NCBI GenBank assembly: GCA_038326995.1
Contig: JBBQKP010000071.1
Span: 1-14,256, forward strand
Length of the DNA stretch: 14,256 nucleotides
DNA from: JBBQKP01 sp038326995
GTDB taxonomy: Bacteria; Planctomycetota; Phycisphaerae; Tepidisphaerales; Tepidisphaeraceae
Direction of reading: 5' to 3'
Shown: positions 1 through 6,840 of the stretch, piece after piece
Layout of the letters: every line of letters starts with the position of its first letter
How positions within the stretch are numbered: the stretch's first letter is position 1
Made by a program: the position numbers and the translations under genes
The notes under the pieces: generated by a model
Databases searched by the model: none
The model's input: the letters and a program-made list of their open reading frames with translations, nothing else
Told to the model about the DNA's origin: nothing

Positions 1-1
1 G

Positions 2-1345
2 GCACTACTGAAATACACGCAGCTTTTCTTCATCCCGTTCGATCTGATGCCCGATCACCCGCGTTTCAATGTCACCGGTCCGATCCGCATCGTCGGGCTG
101 TTGACGCTCGCGGGAATTGCTGCATTGACGGGGTGGCTCGCCACGCGAAGTGCGAAAAGTCCGTGGTCGCGGCATGTGCTGGCGGTGCTTTTGCTGGTGG
201 TGGTATTGCTCGCACCGGCCGCGCTGTTGTTGGATTTCTCACCCGACACGGGCGGACTGTTCATTGAGCGCACGACGTATTTCGGCGTGAGCGCGTTGGC
301 GGTGGGGACGGCCGCCGTGTTCGCATCAATCGTGCGTGCCCGGGCGGACTTCGCCGCGCCTGCAAGCGGGTTGGCGGTGCTGGGCGTGATCGCGTTGGTG
401 GGCGGGTCGTTCTGGCACGCGAAGAAGTATCAGAGCGAAGGGCCGTTATGGAGTTTTGCCGCCAGCCGAAACAATTCGAGTCTGCTCGCGTTGTCGCAAG
501 GGGCGGATCTTCGCGACCGAAAGGGTGAGGACGCGCAGGCCGTCGATCGTGCGATTCTCAAGCGGTATCCGCAGGAGCCTTACGCGCTGCTCCGCATCGG
601 CCAGCGGCTTGCTCGCAAGGACGATCTTCCCGCCGCTAAAATCGCGCTCCAAGAGCTGGTCCGTCAGCAGCCGCGATTCGCAAAGGCGCAGCTGGCGCTG
701 GGCGTCGTTCTGGAGGCGAGCAATGACGACGCCGGCGCGTTCACCGCGTATCTCGCGGCCGTCGATGCGGACCCGAGATTGATTCCCGCCAGACTGCGAC
801 TAACGAATTCTTTAATGTCGTCGATCGCGTTCGCGTCTGACAACGCTGAAGCAATCAAGCGGCTCGAACAGTCCCGGCAGGTCATCGAAGACACCTTAAA
901 AATTCAGCCGCTGGATCCAAGCGTGCTGCTGACGTACGGCAAAGTCGTCATCGAGGGCGGATCAGCGGATGAAGCGCTGATCGCCTGGGAAAAGGCCCGG
1001 CAGATCAGCCCGTTCGACCCGCAAATCGCCAACAACATCGGCATGCTTCACCTGCGCGTCAACCAGCTCGAAGAGGCCGAGAAAGAGCTCCAGCGCGCCC
1101 TCTCGATTCGCCCGAGATTTCCCGAGGCCATTACCAATCTTGGCACACTGCGTCTCAAGCAAAATCGTCCGCAGGAGGCCCGTGCTCTGTTTCAGCACGC
1201 ATTGGCGATCGATGCTGATTTCAAGCTAGCCGAGCGACGTCTGCGCGAATTGGGCGAGCAAAGCATATTGCCTTTGACCAGACCCGCGACCGGACCGGCC
1301 GCGCCTTTGCTGGATCAGCCGACGACGAGACCGACGACCGACTGA
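2..1345 (+). CDS. TMTC-like membrane TPR protein, C-terminal part (5' end outside window)
   Basis: The frame is open from base 2, so the ATG at 47 is probably internal and the gene starts before the window. Counting from that ATG, hydrophobic segments lie at about 15-33, 43-62, 77-96 and 107-123, followed by five to six TPR units from about 165 to 405 and a Thr/Arg/Pro-rich tail. The segment just before the ATG (LFFIPFDLMPDHP) and the later 'FIERTTYFG' resemble the 'FPFxLSPDY' and 'ERYLYLPS' blocks of TMTC/DUF1736-type membrane glycosyltransferase-like proteins with C-terminal TPRs. The TPR part would sit outside the membrane and bind proteins or scaffold; whether the missing N-terminal half is catalytic cannot be seen. 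TPR and membrane topology are clear; the TMTC relation is inferred from motif memory. Confidence 0.75.
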   Translation, partial: ALLKYTQLFFIPFDLMPDHPRFNVTGPIRIVGLLTLAGIAALTGWLATRSAKSPWSRHVLAVLLLVVVLLAPAALLLDFSPDTGGLFIERTTYFGVSALAVGTAAVFASIVRARADFAAPASGLAVLGVIALVGGSFWHAKKYQSEGPLWSFAASRNNSSLLALSQGADLRDRKGEDAQAVDRAILKRYPQEPYALLRIGQRLARKDDLPAAKIALQELVRQQPRFAKAQLALGVVLEASNDDAGAFTAYLAAVDADPRLIPARLRLTNSLMSSIAFASDNAEAIKRLEQSRQVIEDTLKIQPLDPSVLLTYGKVVIEGGSADEALIAWEKARQISPFDPQIANNIGMLHLRVNQLEEAEKELQRALSIRPRFPEAITNLGTLRLKQNRPQEARALFQHALAIDADFKLAERRLRELGEQSILPLTRPATGPAAPLLDQPTTRPTTD

Positions 1346-1727
1346 ACATCGATGAATTCGTGTCCGACGGCCGCCGTTGTCCGGCCCGGCTGGCAAGCCA
1401 TCTTCGTTTCATTTCCACGACAATGTCCTGCCGTACGGGCCAGAAGTGGTCCGCAGCCTGGACTCTTAACCGCAATTCTCATCAACCGCTTACGAACGTG
1501 AGCGGATCGTTTAATACCGGATGCATTGGGCTGAAGTGTTGCAACGTACAGGGATTGGTCTGATTTTCTGCGTGTTTGATTGTTTAAAGAACAGGTGCAA
1601 GCCCTGATACGCCCACGCTTAGGAAATGGGGATCATCTATATTGCAATTCCGGGTTTCTTTTCCGAGTCATCGGTTCACCCCCAATTCTTATAAAATAGA
1701 ACATCTTTTCGAAAATGGAGATCAAAA
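1346..1727. other. intergenic stretch before dps
   Basis: This stretch becomes AT-richer towards dps. Short open frames in it have no recognisable protein character. Two -10-like boxes are visible: TATATT at 1638-1643 and the overlapping TATAAA/TAAAAT at 1690-1697. Neither has a good -35 box at normal spacing. No terminator with a T-tract is obvious behind the TPR gene. Confidence 0.4.
1690..1697 (+). promoter_or_regulatory. possible -10 element for dps
   Basis: The string TATAAAAT offers TATAAA or TAAAAT as a -10 box about 30 bases before the dps ATG. A start near 1704 would leave a leader of about 24 bases containing the Shine-Dalgarno GGAG at 1717-1720. No -35 match is present, which would be tolerated by a stress sigma factor but also lowers confidence. 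Confidence 0.3.
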
Positions 1728-2342
1728 ATGTCTCAGACCATCAATAACTCGAGCAAAACGGGCATTCAATCGACACAACAATTCAAGACCCCCGCTGTCA
1801 AGGAATCCGTGGCTTCTTCGGCCAGTGGAATAACGCAGGTTTTCGGACATCCAAGACGCAATCCGCTGGCACTGAGCGGCGAACTTGCGGCACGGAGTGT
1901 CGAAAATTTGAATCAGCTCCTGGCCGACGTGATGACGTTGCGCGACCTGTACAAAAAGCATCACTGGCAGGTTTCTGGCCCGACATTCTACATGCTGCAT
2001 TTGCTTTTCGACAAGCACTATGAAGAACAGTCGAAACTGGTCGATCTGATCGCCGAACGGGTACAGGCACTGGGTGGAGTCACGGTGGCGATGGCGGCGG
2101 ATGTGGCAGAAATGTCGACGATTCCACGTGCGCCAAAAGGCCGTGAGGACAGCACGCATCAGATCGAGCGATTGCTCGCCGCCCACGAAATTATCCTTCT
2201 CGAAGCCCGTGCGATGGCCCGCGAAGCACAAGAGGGGGGCGACGACGGCACGAACGACCTGATCATCTCAAACGTCGTCCGTACCAACGAGCTGCAGACA
2301 TGGTTCCTGATTGAACATATTCAGCCGACCAAGGTTTTGTAG
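1728..2342 (+). CDS. dps: Dps family ferritin-like DNA-protection protein
   Basis: Dps proteins form 12-subunit cages that oxidise Fe(II) with peroxide, store iron and often coat DNA in starvation. The ferroxidase residues are all present: H79 in 'KKHHW', H91 and D95 in 'MLHLLFD', D106 and E110 in 'KLVDLIAER', followed by the typical 'ALGG'. The protein has 204 residues, longer than the usual 160-180 because of a roughly 50-residue Ser/Thr/Gln-rich, mildly basic N-terminal extension; such tails can bind DNA, which is an inference here. The ATG at 1728 is supported by GGAG seven bases upstream. The next gene follows after 54 bases on the same strand and may be co-transcribed. Confidence 0.93.
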   Translation: MSQTINNSSKTGIQSTQQFKTPAVKESVASSASGITQVFGHPRRNPLALSGELAARSVENLNQLLADVMTLRDLYKKHHWQVSGPTFYMLHLLFDKHYEEQSKLVDLIAERVQALGGVTVAMAADVAEMSTIPRAPKGREDSTHQIERLLAAHEIILLEARAMAREAQEGGDDGTNDLIISNVVRTNELQTWFLIEHIQPTKVL

Positions 2343-2396
2343 CCCCCGCCAAAACACAAATTAGAAGGCTGCGAATTACCAGAAATAAAACTCATC

Positions 2397-3074
2397 ATGA
2401 AAACTTCACTCTCCCACTCACAACAAAAAACCCGCGACGCCATTTTTGTTCATCCCATTTCACACAACCTGAAATGGGCAGATGTGCATTCATTACTGCT
2501 CTCACTCGCTGAAGCGGTGGACGAGCACGGAGACGTGTTAAAAGTCGCCCGACATGGTAAAACGCTTATCCTACATAAGCCGACCTCGCACAGCATAAGC
2601 GACGCGAATGAGGTCATGAAAATCAGACATTTCATAGACGAGCCCGCGCCGAAGCAGCCTCAGGTTGATGAAAACAATCCGCGAATTCTGGTGGTCTTGG
2701 ATCATCGCCTGGCGAGAGTGTTTCGATCGCAAGAGCCGCAAACGGTTCCAATTCGAATCCCACTCGACCCAGATCAGCACAGCGTACGACACCTTAGGCA
2801 CGTCGAGAATGACGCGACCGGACAGCGGTGGGCGGAGCCTACGTCGTTCTACCGCGAAATTTCCACGCACCTTCGAGAGGCGAAGGAAATCCTGCTGATG
2901 GGCTCTGGAACGGGCTCGAGCAGCGCGATGGAGCAGCTCATGAAGCACCTGCAGGAGCATGAGGTCAGCGCCGCGGGACGAGTCGTCGGGTGCGTCGTCG
3001 TCAACGAGCAGCACATGAGTGAGGCCCAGCTACTCGCCAAGAGTCGTGAAGAGTTTGAGAAAGTAGAGGTGTAA
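2397..3074 (+). CDS. HicA-like / eRF1-like (host-attachment type) two-domain protein
   Basis: The protein has 225 residues. Residues about 14-62 ('FVHPISHNLKWADVHSLL' ... 'GKTLILHKP') resemble the small HicA-like double-stranded-RNA-binding fold. Residues about 94-225 begin with 'RILVVLDHRLARVFRS', include 'ILLMGSGTGSSSAMEQL' and end with 'AGRVVGCVVVNEQHMSEAQLLAKSREEF'; this matches the eRF1-domain-1-like proteins often annotated as host attachment or baeRF/Rtt-like. Family members are thought to act on ribosomes or RNA, but no activity is established for this architecture. The HicA catalytic histidine context is not clear, so toxin activity should not be assumed. It lies 54 bases after dps, suggesting a shared stress or stationary-phase role. 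The ribosome-binding site before the ATG is weak, consistent with translation depending on the upstream gene. Confidence 0.7.
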   Translation: MKTSLSHSQQKTRDAIFVHPISHNLKWADVHSLLLSLAEAVDEHGDVLKVARHGKTLILHKPTSHSISDANEVMKIRHFIDEPAPKQPQVDENNPRILVVLDHRLARVFRSQEPQTVPIRIPLDPDQHSVRHLRHVENDATGQRWAEPTSFYREISTHLREAKEILLMGSGTGSSSAMEQLMKHLQEHEVSAAGRVVGCVVVNEQHMSEAQLLAKSREEFEKVEV

Positions 3075-3122
3075 AAAGGAAAGGTTATCCCCGGACAAAG
3101 TCGGCCGATTGTAATAATGACA

Positions 3123-3151
3123 TTGCGATCCGGGTCGAATGGTGGTATAGT
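3123..3151 (+). promoter_or_regulatory. sigma70-type promoter for rpmB
   Basis: TTGCGA (3123-3128) and TATAGT (3146-3151) are separated by exactly 17 bases, with four and five of six bases matching the two consensus boxes. The predicted start near 3158 leaves a leader of about 108 bases before the rpmB ATG. The leader has small potential hairpins, including an imperfect one in which ATCGGAT (3212-3218) pairs with GTCTGAT (3223-3229). Confidence 0.65.
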
Positions 3152-3266
3152 GCTTGGCCCGACTTCGGACGACGTGCGTCATGCAGTGTCTGCCTGAAAG
3201 TCGAGTATAACTATCGGATTGCAGTCTGATCGTTCGTTACGCAAGTCAATTTCCAGAGGTTCACCA

Positions 3267-3539
3267 ATGCCCCGCGTCTGCCATTTCACCGGTAAAAAGA
3301 CCACGTTCGGTAAGCAAATCACCACCCGCGGCAAGGCGAAATATCTGGGCGGCGTGGGTACAAAGATCACCGGGATCACCGCCCGCAAGTTCAAGCCGAA
3401 TCTGCAGAAGGTTCGCGCTGTGATTGACGGAGCGACCGTGCGGATTCTGGTGAGCACCAAGGCGATCAAGGCCGGGCTCGTCATCAAGCCCGTCAAGCGC
3501 AGGTGGACCAAGCCCGGGGCGGGTACTGTCGCGGCCTAA
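3267..3539 (+). CDS. rpmB: 50S ribosomal protein bL28
   Basis: The product has 90 residues and opens with 'MPRVCHFTGKKTTFGKQIT', the standard bL28 start (compare 'MSRVCQVTGK'). It continues with 'ITARKFKPNLQKVRAVIDG', equivalent to the 'TKRRFLPNLH' core, and 'VRILVSTKAIKAGLV' for the C-terminal strand-helix. Only one cysteine is present, so this is the zinc-free form. The start at 3267 is chosen over the in-frame ATG at 3219 because AGAGGT lies six bases upstream and because the family begins here. The C-terminal extension 'KRRWTKPGAGTVAA' is longer than in E. coli. The methyltransferase gene follows 46 bases later, probably in the same transcript. Confidence 0.95.
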   Translation: MPRVCHFTGKKTTFGKQITTRGKAKYLGGVGTKITGITARKFKPNLQKVRAVIDGATVRILVSTKAIKAGLVIKPVKRRWTKPGAGTVAA

Positions 3540-3545
3540 GGCCGC
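3531..3545 (+). repeat. palindrome enclosing the rpmB stop codon
   Basis: GCGGCC-TAA-GGCCGC is a perfect 6-bp inverted repeat whose three-base centre is the rpmB stop codon. No T-tract follows, so it does not look like an intrinsic terminator. It may be an mRNA 3' structure or attenuator before the methyltransferase gene, or chance in GC-rich sequence. Confidence 0.5.
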
Positions 3546-3585
3546 TGACTTGAGAGCCCTTCGTCTCCTACTTCGCTAAAATTCA

Positions 3586-4302
3586 ATGACCATCGACCCG
3601 CCTCTCGCAACACTACGCGAACAGGCGGGTTCTTTATTCGCGATCGAAACCGTCGATGTGAACGTCAGAGATGTCAGTGTGCGTTTCACGCGCGTCTCCG
3701 ATCCCGATCAGGTGCTCGACGACGTGTGTGACCTCGAATCAAAAGGCGTTCGCGGCCTGCACGTGCCCTACTGGGCTGCGGTGTGGGAAAGTGCCGCGGG
3801 TGTGGTGGGACATCTGCTTGAACACGGCCGGCTTGATGGGCGACTTGACACTGAATCGAGTAAACGGCTAAACGTACTGGATCTGGGCTGTGGCATGGGC
3901 TTGGCGGGGTTGCTTGTGGCGACGGCGAGGCCCGATTGCACGGTGACGTTGGTCGATTACGAGGCCCACGCGCTGCTGCTCGCGCAGATCAACTGCCACG
4001 CGATGCGCGATCGGACCAGCGTTCGGCTGTGTGATTGGCAAACGGACGATCTGGGCGAGAGGTTCGATCTGATCGTCGGCAGTGATATTTTGTACGAGCG
4101 CGACCAGTGGGATTTTTTGGATCGATTTTGGAAGAAGCACTTGAGCGAAGGCGGCCGACTGGTCCTGGGCGAGCCGATGCGTCCCAAGGCGGACGAGTTC
4201 GCGGCGTGGTCGCGCGAGCGCGGCTGGCGTGTGGAAGAGTTCGGGCCGCGCGATCAAGAGGGAAAGCGAATTCGGGTGTTTGAGCTTCAGGCGAATGTTT
4301 GA
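3586..4302 (+). CDS. class I SAM-dependent methyltransferase, METTL21/ETFB-KMT-like
   Basis: The product has 238 residues. Motif I is 'VLDLGCGMGLAG' at 97-108, the acidic SAM-ribose residue is D124 in 'VTLVDYEAHAL', and 'CDW' at 149-151 matches the adenine-contact loop. 'GSDILYERD' at 165-173 corresponds to the '(S/D)D(V/I)xY' post-motif typical of METTL21/FAM86/ETFB lysine methyltransferases. Upstream, 'PYWAAVWESA' at 61-70 matches the 'PYWAxLWPSA' block of that group. The substrate is unknown; position directly behind rpmB makes a translation-related or metabolic protein target plausible, but this is only inference. No Shine-Dalgarno is visible before the ATG. A strong terminator lies about 50 bases after the stop. 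Confidence 0.82.
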   Translation: MTIDPPLATLREQAGSLFAIETVDVNVRDVSVRFTRVSDPDQVLDDVCDLESKGVRGLHVPYWAAVWESAAGVVGHLLEHGRLDGRLDTESSKRLNVLDLGCGMGLAGLLVATARPDCTVTLVDYEAHALLLAQINCHAMRDRTSVRLCDWQTDDLGERFDLIVGSDILYERDQWDFLDRFWKKHLSEGGRLVLGEPMRPKADEFAAWSRERGWRVEEFGPRDQEGKRIRVFELQANV

Positions 4303-4354
4303 TAATGGGTAAGCTGCGGGTGTCAGTGTTCATTAAAATTCGAACTTCCAAAAG

Positions 4355-4395
4355 CGAAAACCCCGGACCAAGTCGTCCGGGGTCTTCGTATTTTA
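4355..4395. terminator. bidirectional intrinsic terminator
   Basis: A 14-bp stem with one mismatch pairs 4355-4368 with 4375-4388; the core is CCCCGGAC-CAAGTC-GTCCGGGG. TATTTT follows on the plus strand, and on the minus strand the stem is followed by TTTTCGCTTTT-like sequence. It ends the rpmB-methyltransferase transcript and could also stop read-through from the convergent ATPase gene. Confidence 0.8.
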
Positions 4396-4397
4396 GC

Positions 4398-4447
4398 GTC
4401 GGGGGCTGAAGAAAGAGGGGGGACTTTCTTCGGGGACGGCCCCCGAC
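4398..4447. repeat. compound inverted repeat between convergent genes
   Basis: GTCGGGGGC (4398-4406) pairs perfectly with GCCCCCGAC (4439-4447), and inside it GAAGAAAG (4408-4415) pairs perfectly with CTTTCTTC (4424-4431). The loop is eight bases of mostly G, and one side has a seven-base bulge. It follows the terminator by only a few bases. There is no flanking T-tract, so it is not a standard terminator; a REP-like element, RNA-stabilising structure or protein site are possible. Confidence 0.7.
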
Positions 4448-4646
4448 AAATTCGTTTCACCGCATAGTCTTAGAAACACCATCGTGCTGATCAGAAAACG
4501 CCCGGTGTTCAACTCACAGTAAATAATAACATTGCGAATCTCGTCGTCAACATTATTTAACCGGAATTTCTTGTCGCACCCGTGAGGCCGGTGACGAGAA
4601 AAAGATTGTGCACTACACCGATCGTAAAGTTTTGTAAATGATGATC

Positions 4647-6515
4647 TTATCGTAACCCCGTCAGCTCCAACTGCCGGATCTCGGCCGACCATTCGCTCCG
4701 CTGTTCGTCCGTCACATTCGGGTCGGGCAATAGCGATCTTCTGGTGCAATTTATAAGCGCCTGCAAGGTCTGGTAGCGACGTGTGGCGCGAATATCCGGC
4801 TGCAGCACATCCTGCATCACGGCCTTCACCTGTTCGGGTGAAAGCAGCGCCATCTTCGACTTGGCTTTCAGCACACTGCGTAGCGATGCAAAGGTGGCCG
4901 ACGAGTATTCCATGCACATCGGCTCGAACTCTTTCACGAGCGTTTCGATGTCGCTCCCCTCGCTGATATCCACGCTGCCCTTTAGCATCCAGCGGATGAA
5001 TTCCAGGCGGTCTTCGCCCTCGGGGTCAAGCACGGGAATGATCAAGTCGCCCGCTCGGCCCGGCCGGCGAATGTCGGGCGAGAGATTGTGAATCCGAGCG
5101 GTCATCAGCAGCCAGGTCACCTTGCCGCGAAGTTTTACGTCGCTCATCATCTGCTGAATTTTGCCCGTCAGCCGACGTTCGGTTTCGTGCGCGTCGCTCC
5201 CGACCCCGCCGAATTGCGTGTCGGCCTCATCCACAAAAATCAGCACGCGGCCCAGGCTTTCTAATGTCCTTCGCAATTGCTCGAAAATTACGTCCGTCTG
5301 CCCGAACCACTGGCTGCGAATATTCTTGAGCGTCAGCACCGGAATGCCCAACTCTGCGGCGGCGGCCTCGAAGATGAACGTCTTGCCCCCACCGATCGGC
5401 CCGGCAACCGCGGCGCCGCTCAATGCGTCCGCGCCGCTGGTCGTCATTCGTGGCAGCATCTCCTCCTTGATAAACGCCTTGAGCTTCGAAAAACCCACGA
5501 CGTCTTTCAATGTGTGCGTCGGCCGTTTGAATTCGATCACGTCCTCGCCCAATTGAGCGCAGATGAATTCCTCCACCTCGCCCACCACGTCGGCCGGTTC
5601 GAGTCGCTTCTGCGAGTGCGTCGCGCTGAGCATCACCTGGCGCAGCGCGTGGACAGAAAGGCCGGCCGTCAGCTCGCCGAGTTCGCGGCTCGTGCCGTAG
5701 AGCGTCGGGGCGGGAAGCTGTTTCTGCACGCGCTGGCTGATGAAGTGATCGATGTAATGCTGACGTGATGTGGCGTCGGGCCTGGGAACGTCGATGGCGA
5801 TGACGCTGGGCAGCTTGGCGACGCGCGGGTGAACGACGCTTAGGCTTTCTGCGAGCATGACGACGCTGTCGCCCCCGTTCATAAAGCCCGGATCGCTCAG
5901 CCAGTCGCTCAGCACCATCACGCGATGACGGTCGGCCGCGTTGAGTTTTGTTACGTCCGGGTCGGCCCCGGGCACGATCAAATCCATCGACTCTACGATG
6001 ATCAGCAACTTCTCCTTAATGAACGGCCTGCCCTGCGCATCAGTGCTACGCGAACAGATCGTGAGCTGACGCAGCAGTTCCATCGCGACAGTCGGCTGGC
6101 CTATCGCGTCGGAAAATTTGGCGTCGAAATCCGCTTCGACCTGTTGCTTCTCGATCTGCTTTTTCCGGTCGGTCAGGGCCTGCAGCGTGAGTGAGTCGAT
6201 GTCGGTCCCGGTCTTCCATGTGATCCAGCCGCGGCGAATCGTGTCCCACGCGCTGCCGGGAAATGCGCGGATCGGCCCGTTGAGTTCGTAGACGAGCTGA
6301 ACGATTCCCGGCACGGCCGATTTGGTGGTGATGAGCTGCAGGAGTGGAACGTAGTCGCCGCCCGTGTTGCTGTCGGCGAAGAACAGGTCCTGGATATTTC
6401 CTGTGAGCAAAACAGAGCGAGACATGCCGCTATTGAACACGCGTGCGAGCTCGCTGAAAAACGCGTAAGACGGCTGCGGTGTCGAGAGCAGAACGGGAGA
6501 AGGAATTTCGGCCAT
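4647..6515 (-). CDS. AAA ATPase with degenerate N-terminal and active C-terminal AAA module
   Basis: The product has 622 residues. The C-terminal module is a complete AAA domain: Walker A 'GPIGGGKT' 372-379, pore-loop-like 'SQWFGQTD' 401-408, Walker B 'VLIFVDEAD' 424-432, sensor 1 region 'LLMTARIHNL' 469-478 and arginine-finger stretch 'DIRRPGRAGD' 481-490. The N-terminal half (about 20-260) has the spacing of an AAA module: 'SVLLTGNIQDLFF' stands where Walker A would be but lacks GKT, and 'KLLIIVESMDLIV' (169-181) mimics Walker B. This pseudo-AAA plus AAA layout recalls Ycf46-type proteins. It is probably a cytosolic remodelling ATPase; the client is unknown. No Shine-Dalgarno is evident before the ATG. 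The gene stands alone, divergent from the delta-60 protein gene. Confidence 0.8.
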   Translation of the reverse strand: MAEIPSPVLLSTPQPSYAFFSELARVFNSGMSRSVLLTGNIQDLFFADSNTGGDYVPLLQLITTKSAVPGIVQLVYELNGPIRAFPGSAWDTIRRGWITWKTGTDIDSLTLQALTDRKKQIEKQQVEADFDAKFSDAIGQPTVAMELLRQLTICSRSTDAQGRPFIKEKLLIIVESMDLIVPGADPDVTKLNAADRHRVMVLSDWLSDPGFMNGGDSVVMLAESLSVVHPRVAKLPSVIAIDVPRPDATSRQHYIDHFISQRVQKQLPAPTLYGTSRELGELTAGLSVHALRQVMLSATHSQKRLEPADVVGEVEEFICAQLGEDVIEFKRPTHTLKDVVGFSKLKAFIKEEMLPRMTTSGADALSGAAVAGPIGGGKTFIFEAAAAELGIPVLTLKNIRSQWFGQTDVIFEQLRRTLESLGRVLIFVDEADTQFGGVGSDAHETERRLTGKIQQMMSDVKLRGKVTWLLMTARIHNLSPDIRRPGRAGDLIIPVLDPEGEDRLEFIRWMLKGSVDISEGSDIETLVKEFEPMCMEYSSATFASLRSVLKAKSKMALLSPEQVKAVMQDVLQPDIRATRRYQTLQALINCTRRSLLPDPNVTDEQRSEWSAEIRQLELTGLR

Positions 6516-6544
6516 GGTGTGGACATGATCGAAGACTAAGTGGA

Positions 6545-6564
6545 CGCACGCAAATCGGCGTGCG
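6545..6564 (-). promoter_or_regulatory. leader hairpin before the AAA ATPase gene
   Basis: CGCACGC-AAATCG-GCGTGCG is a perfect 7-bp inverted repeat with a six-base loop, 30 bases upstream of the ATPase ATG on the minus strand. If the predicted promoter is right, it lies in the 5' untranslated leader and could affect translation or bind a protein. Confidence 0.45.
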
Positions 6565-6589
6565 ATTCAGTGATGTGCGTGTAGAGCAA

Positions 6590-6617
6590 AGTGTACGTCT
6601 GGTTATCTGCGTGTAAA
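6590..6617 (-). promoter_or_regulatory. possible sigma70 promoter for the AAA ATPase
   Basis: Read on the minus strand, TTTACA (6617-6612) and TACACT (6595-6590) are 16 bases apart. The -35 box matches five of six and the -10 box four of six consensus bases. The predicted start near 6583 would give a leader of about 68 bases containing the hairpin at 6545-6564. Confidence 0.4.
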
Positions 6618-6622
6618 CGCAA

Positions 6623-6672
6623 GCTTGCTGGCGCTTGATGTGCAAATGCGGTTCTTCAAAGCGCCAGCAAGC
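6623..6672. repeat. 14-bp perfect inverted repeat in the divergent intergenic region
   Basis: GCTTGCTGGCGCTT (6623-6636) is the exact reverse complement of AAGCGCCAGCAAGC (6659-6672), with a 22-base spacer. It lies directly upstream of the minus-strand -35 box and also overlaps the palindrome GCAAGCTTGC at 6619-6628. It could be an operator between the divergent genes or the trace of a small mobile element; no direct flanking duplication was seen. Confidence 0.7.
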
Positions 6673-6711
6673 GGGTGGCTAAGCGTGAGAGAGGAAGGGA
6701 GGCAACAGAGA

Positions 6712-6735
6712 GAGAGTGGGCGCGAGAGTGGGCGC
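6712..6735 (+). repeat. 12-bp tandem repeat in a purine-rich tract
   Basis: The unit GAGAGTGGGCGC occurs twice in tandem, followed by a decayed third copy (GAGTAGAGTGGGG) to about 6750. The sequence around it from about 6685 is almost all purine. It sits upstream of the delta-60 gene promoter. Confidence 0.6.
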
Positions 6736-6823
6736 GAGTAGAGTGGGGGGTTCCCGGTAGGAAACGACGCGAAGCCATGACTTTGTAAGGAATAATACGC
6801 TATCGTGCGGCGTCTACTTGGTG

Positions 6824-6829
6824 TATAAT
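6824..6829 (+). promoter_or_regulatory. -10 box of the delta-60 protein gene
   Basis: A consensus TATAAT stands 11 bases before the ATG at 6841, so transcription would start at about 6836 and leave a leader of only about five bases. No convincing -35 is present at 17 bases. If correct, the mRNA is almost leaderless; otherwise translation may begin at a later in-frame ATG (6850 or 6910). Confidence 0.5.
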
Positions 6830-6840
6830 CTCGGCCCACA

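Noticed and set aside
4379..4435. G-quadruplex from the G runs near the terminator
   Set aside because: The loops between the runs are too long, and each G run already has a perfect C-rich partner in a hairpin, except the loop run.
4393..4917. Minus-strand open frame of 174 codons overlapping the 3' end of the ATPase gene
   Set aside because: Its first half is a shadow of the ATPase coding sequence and its end runs through the two hairpins; no family character and no start signal.
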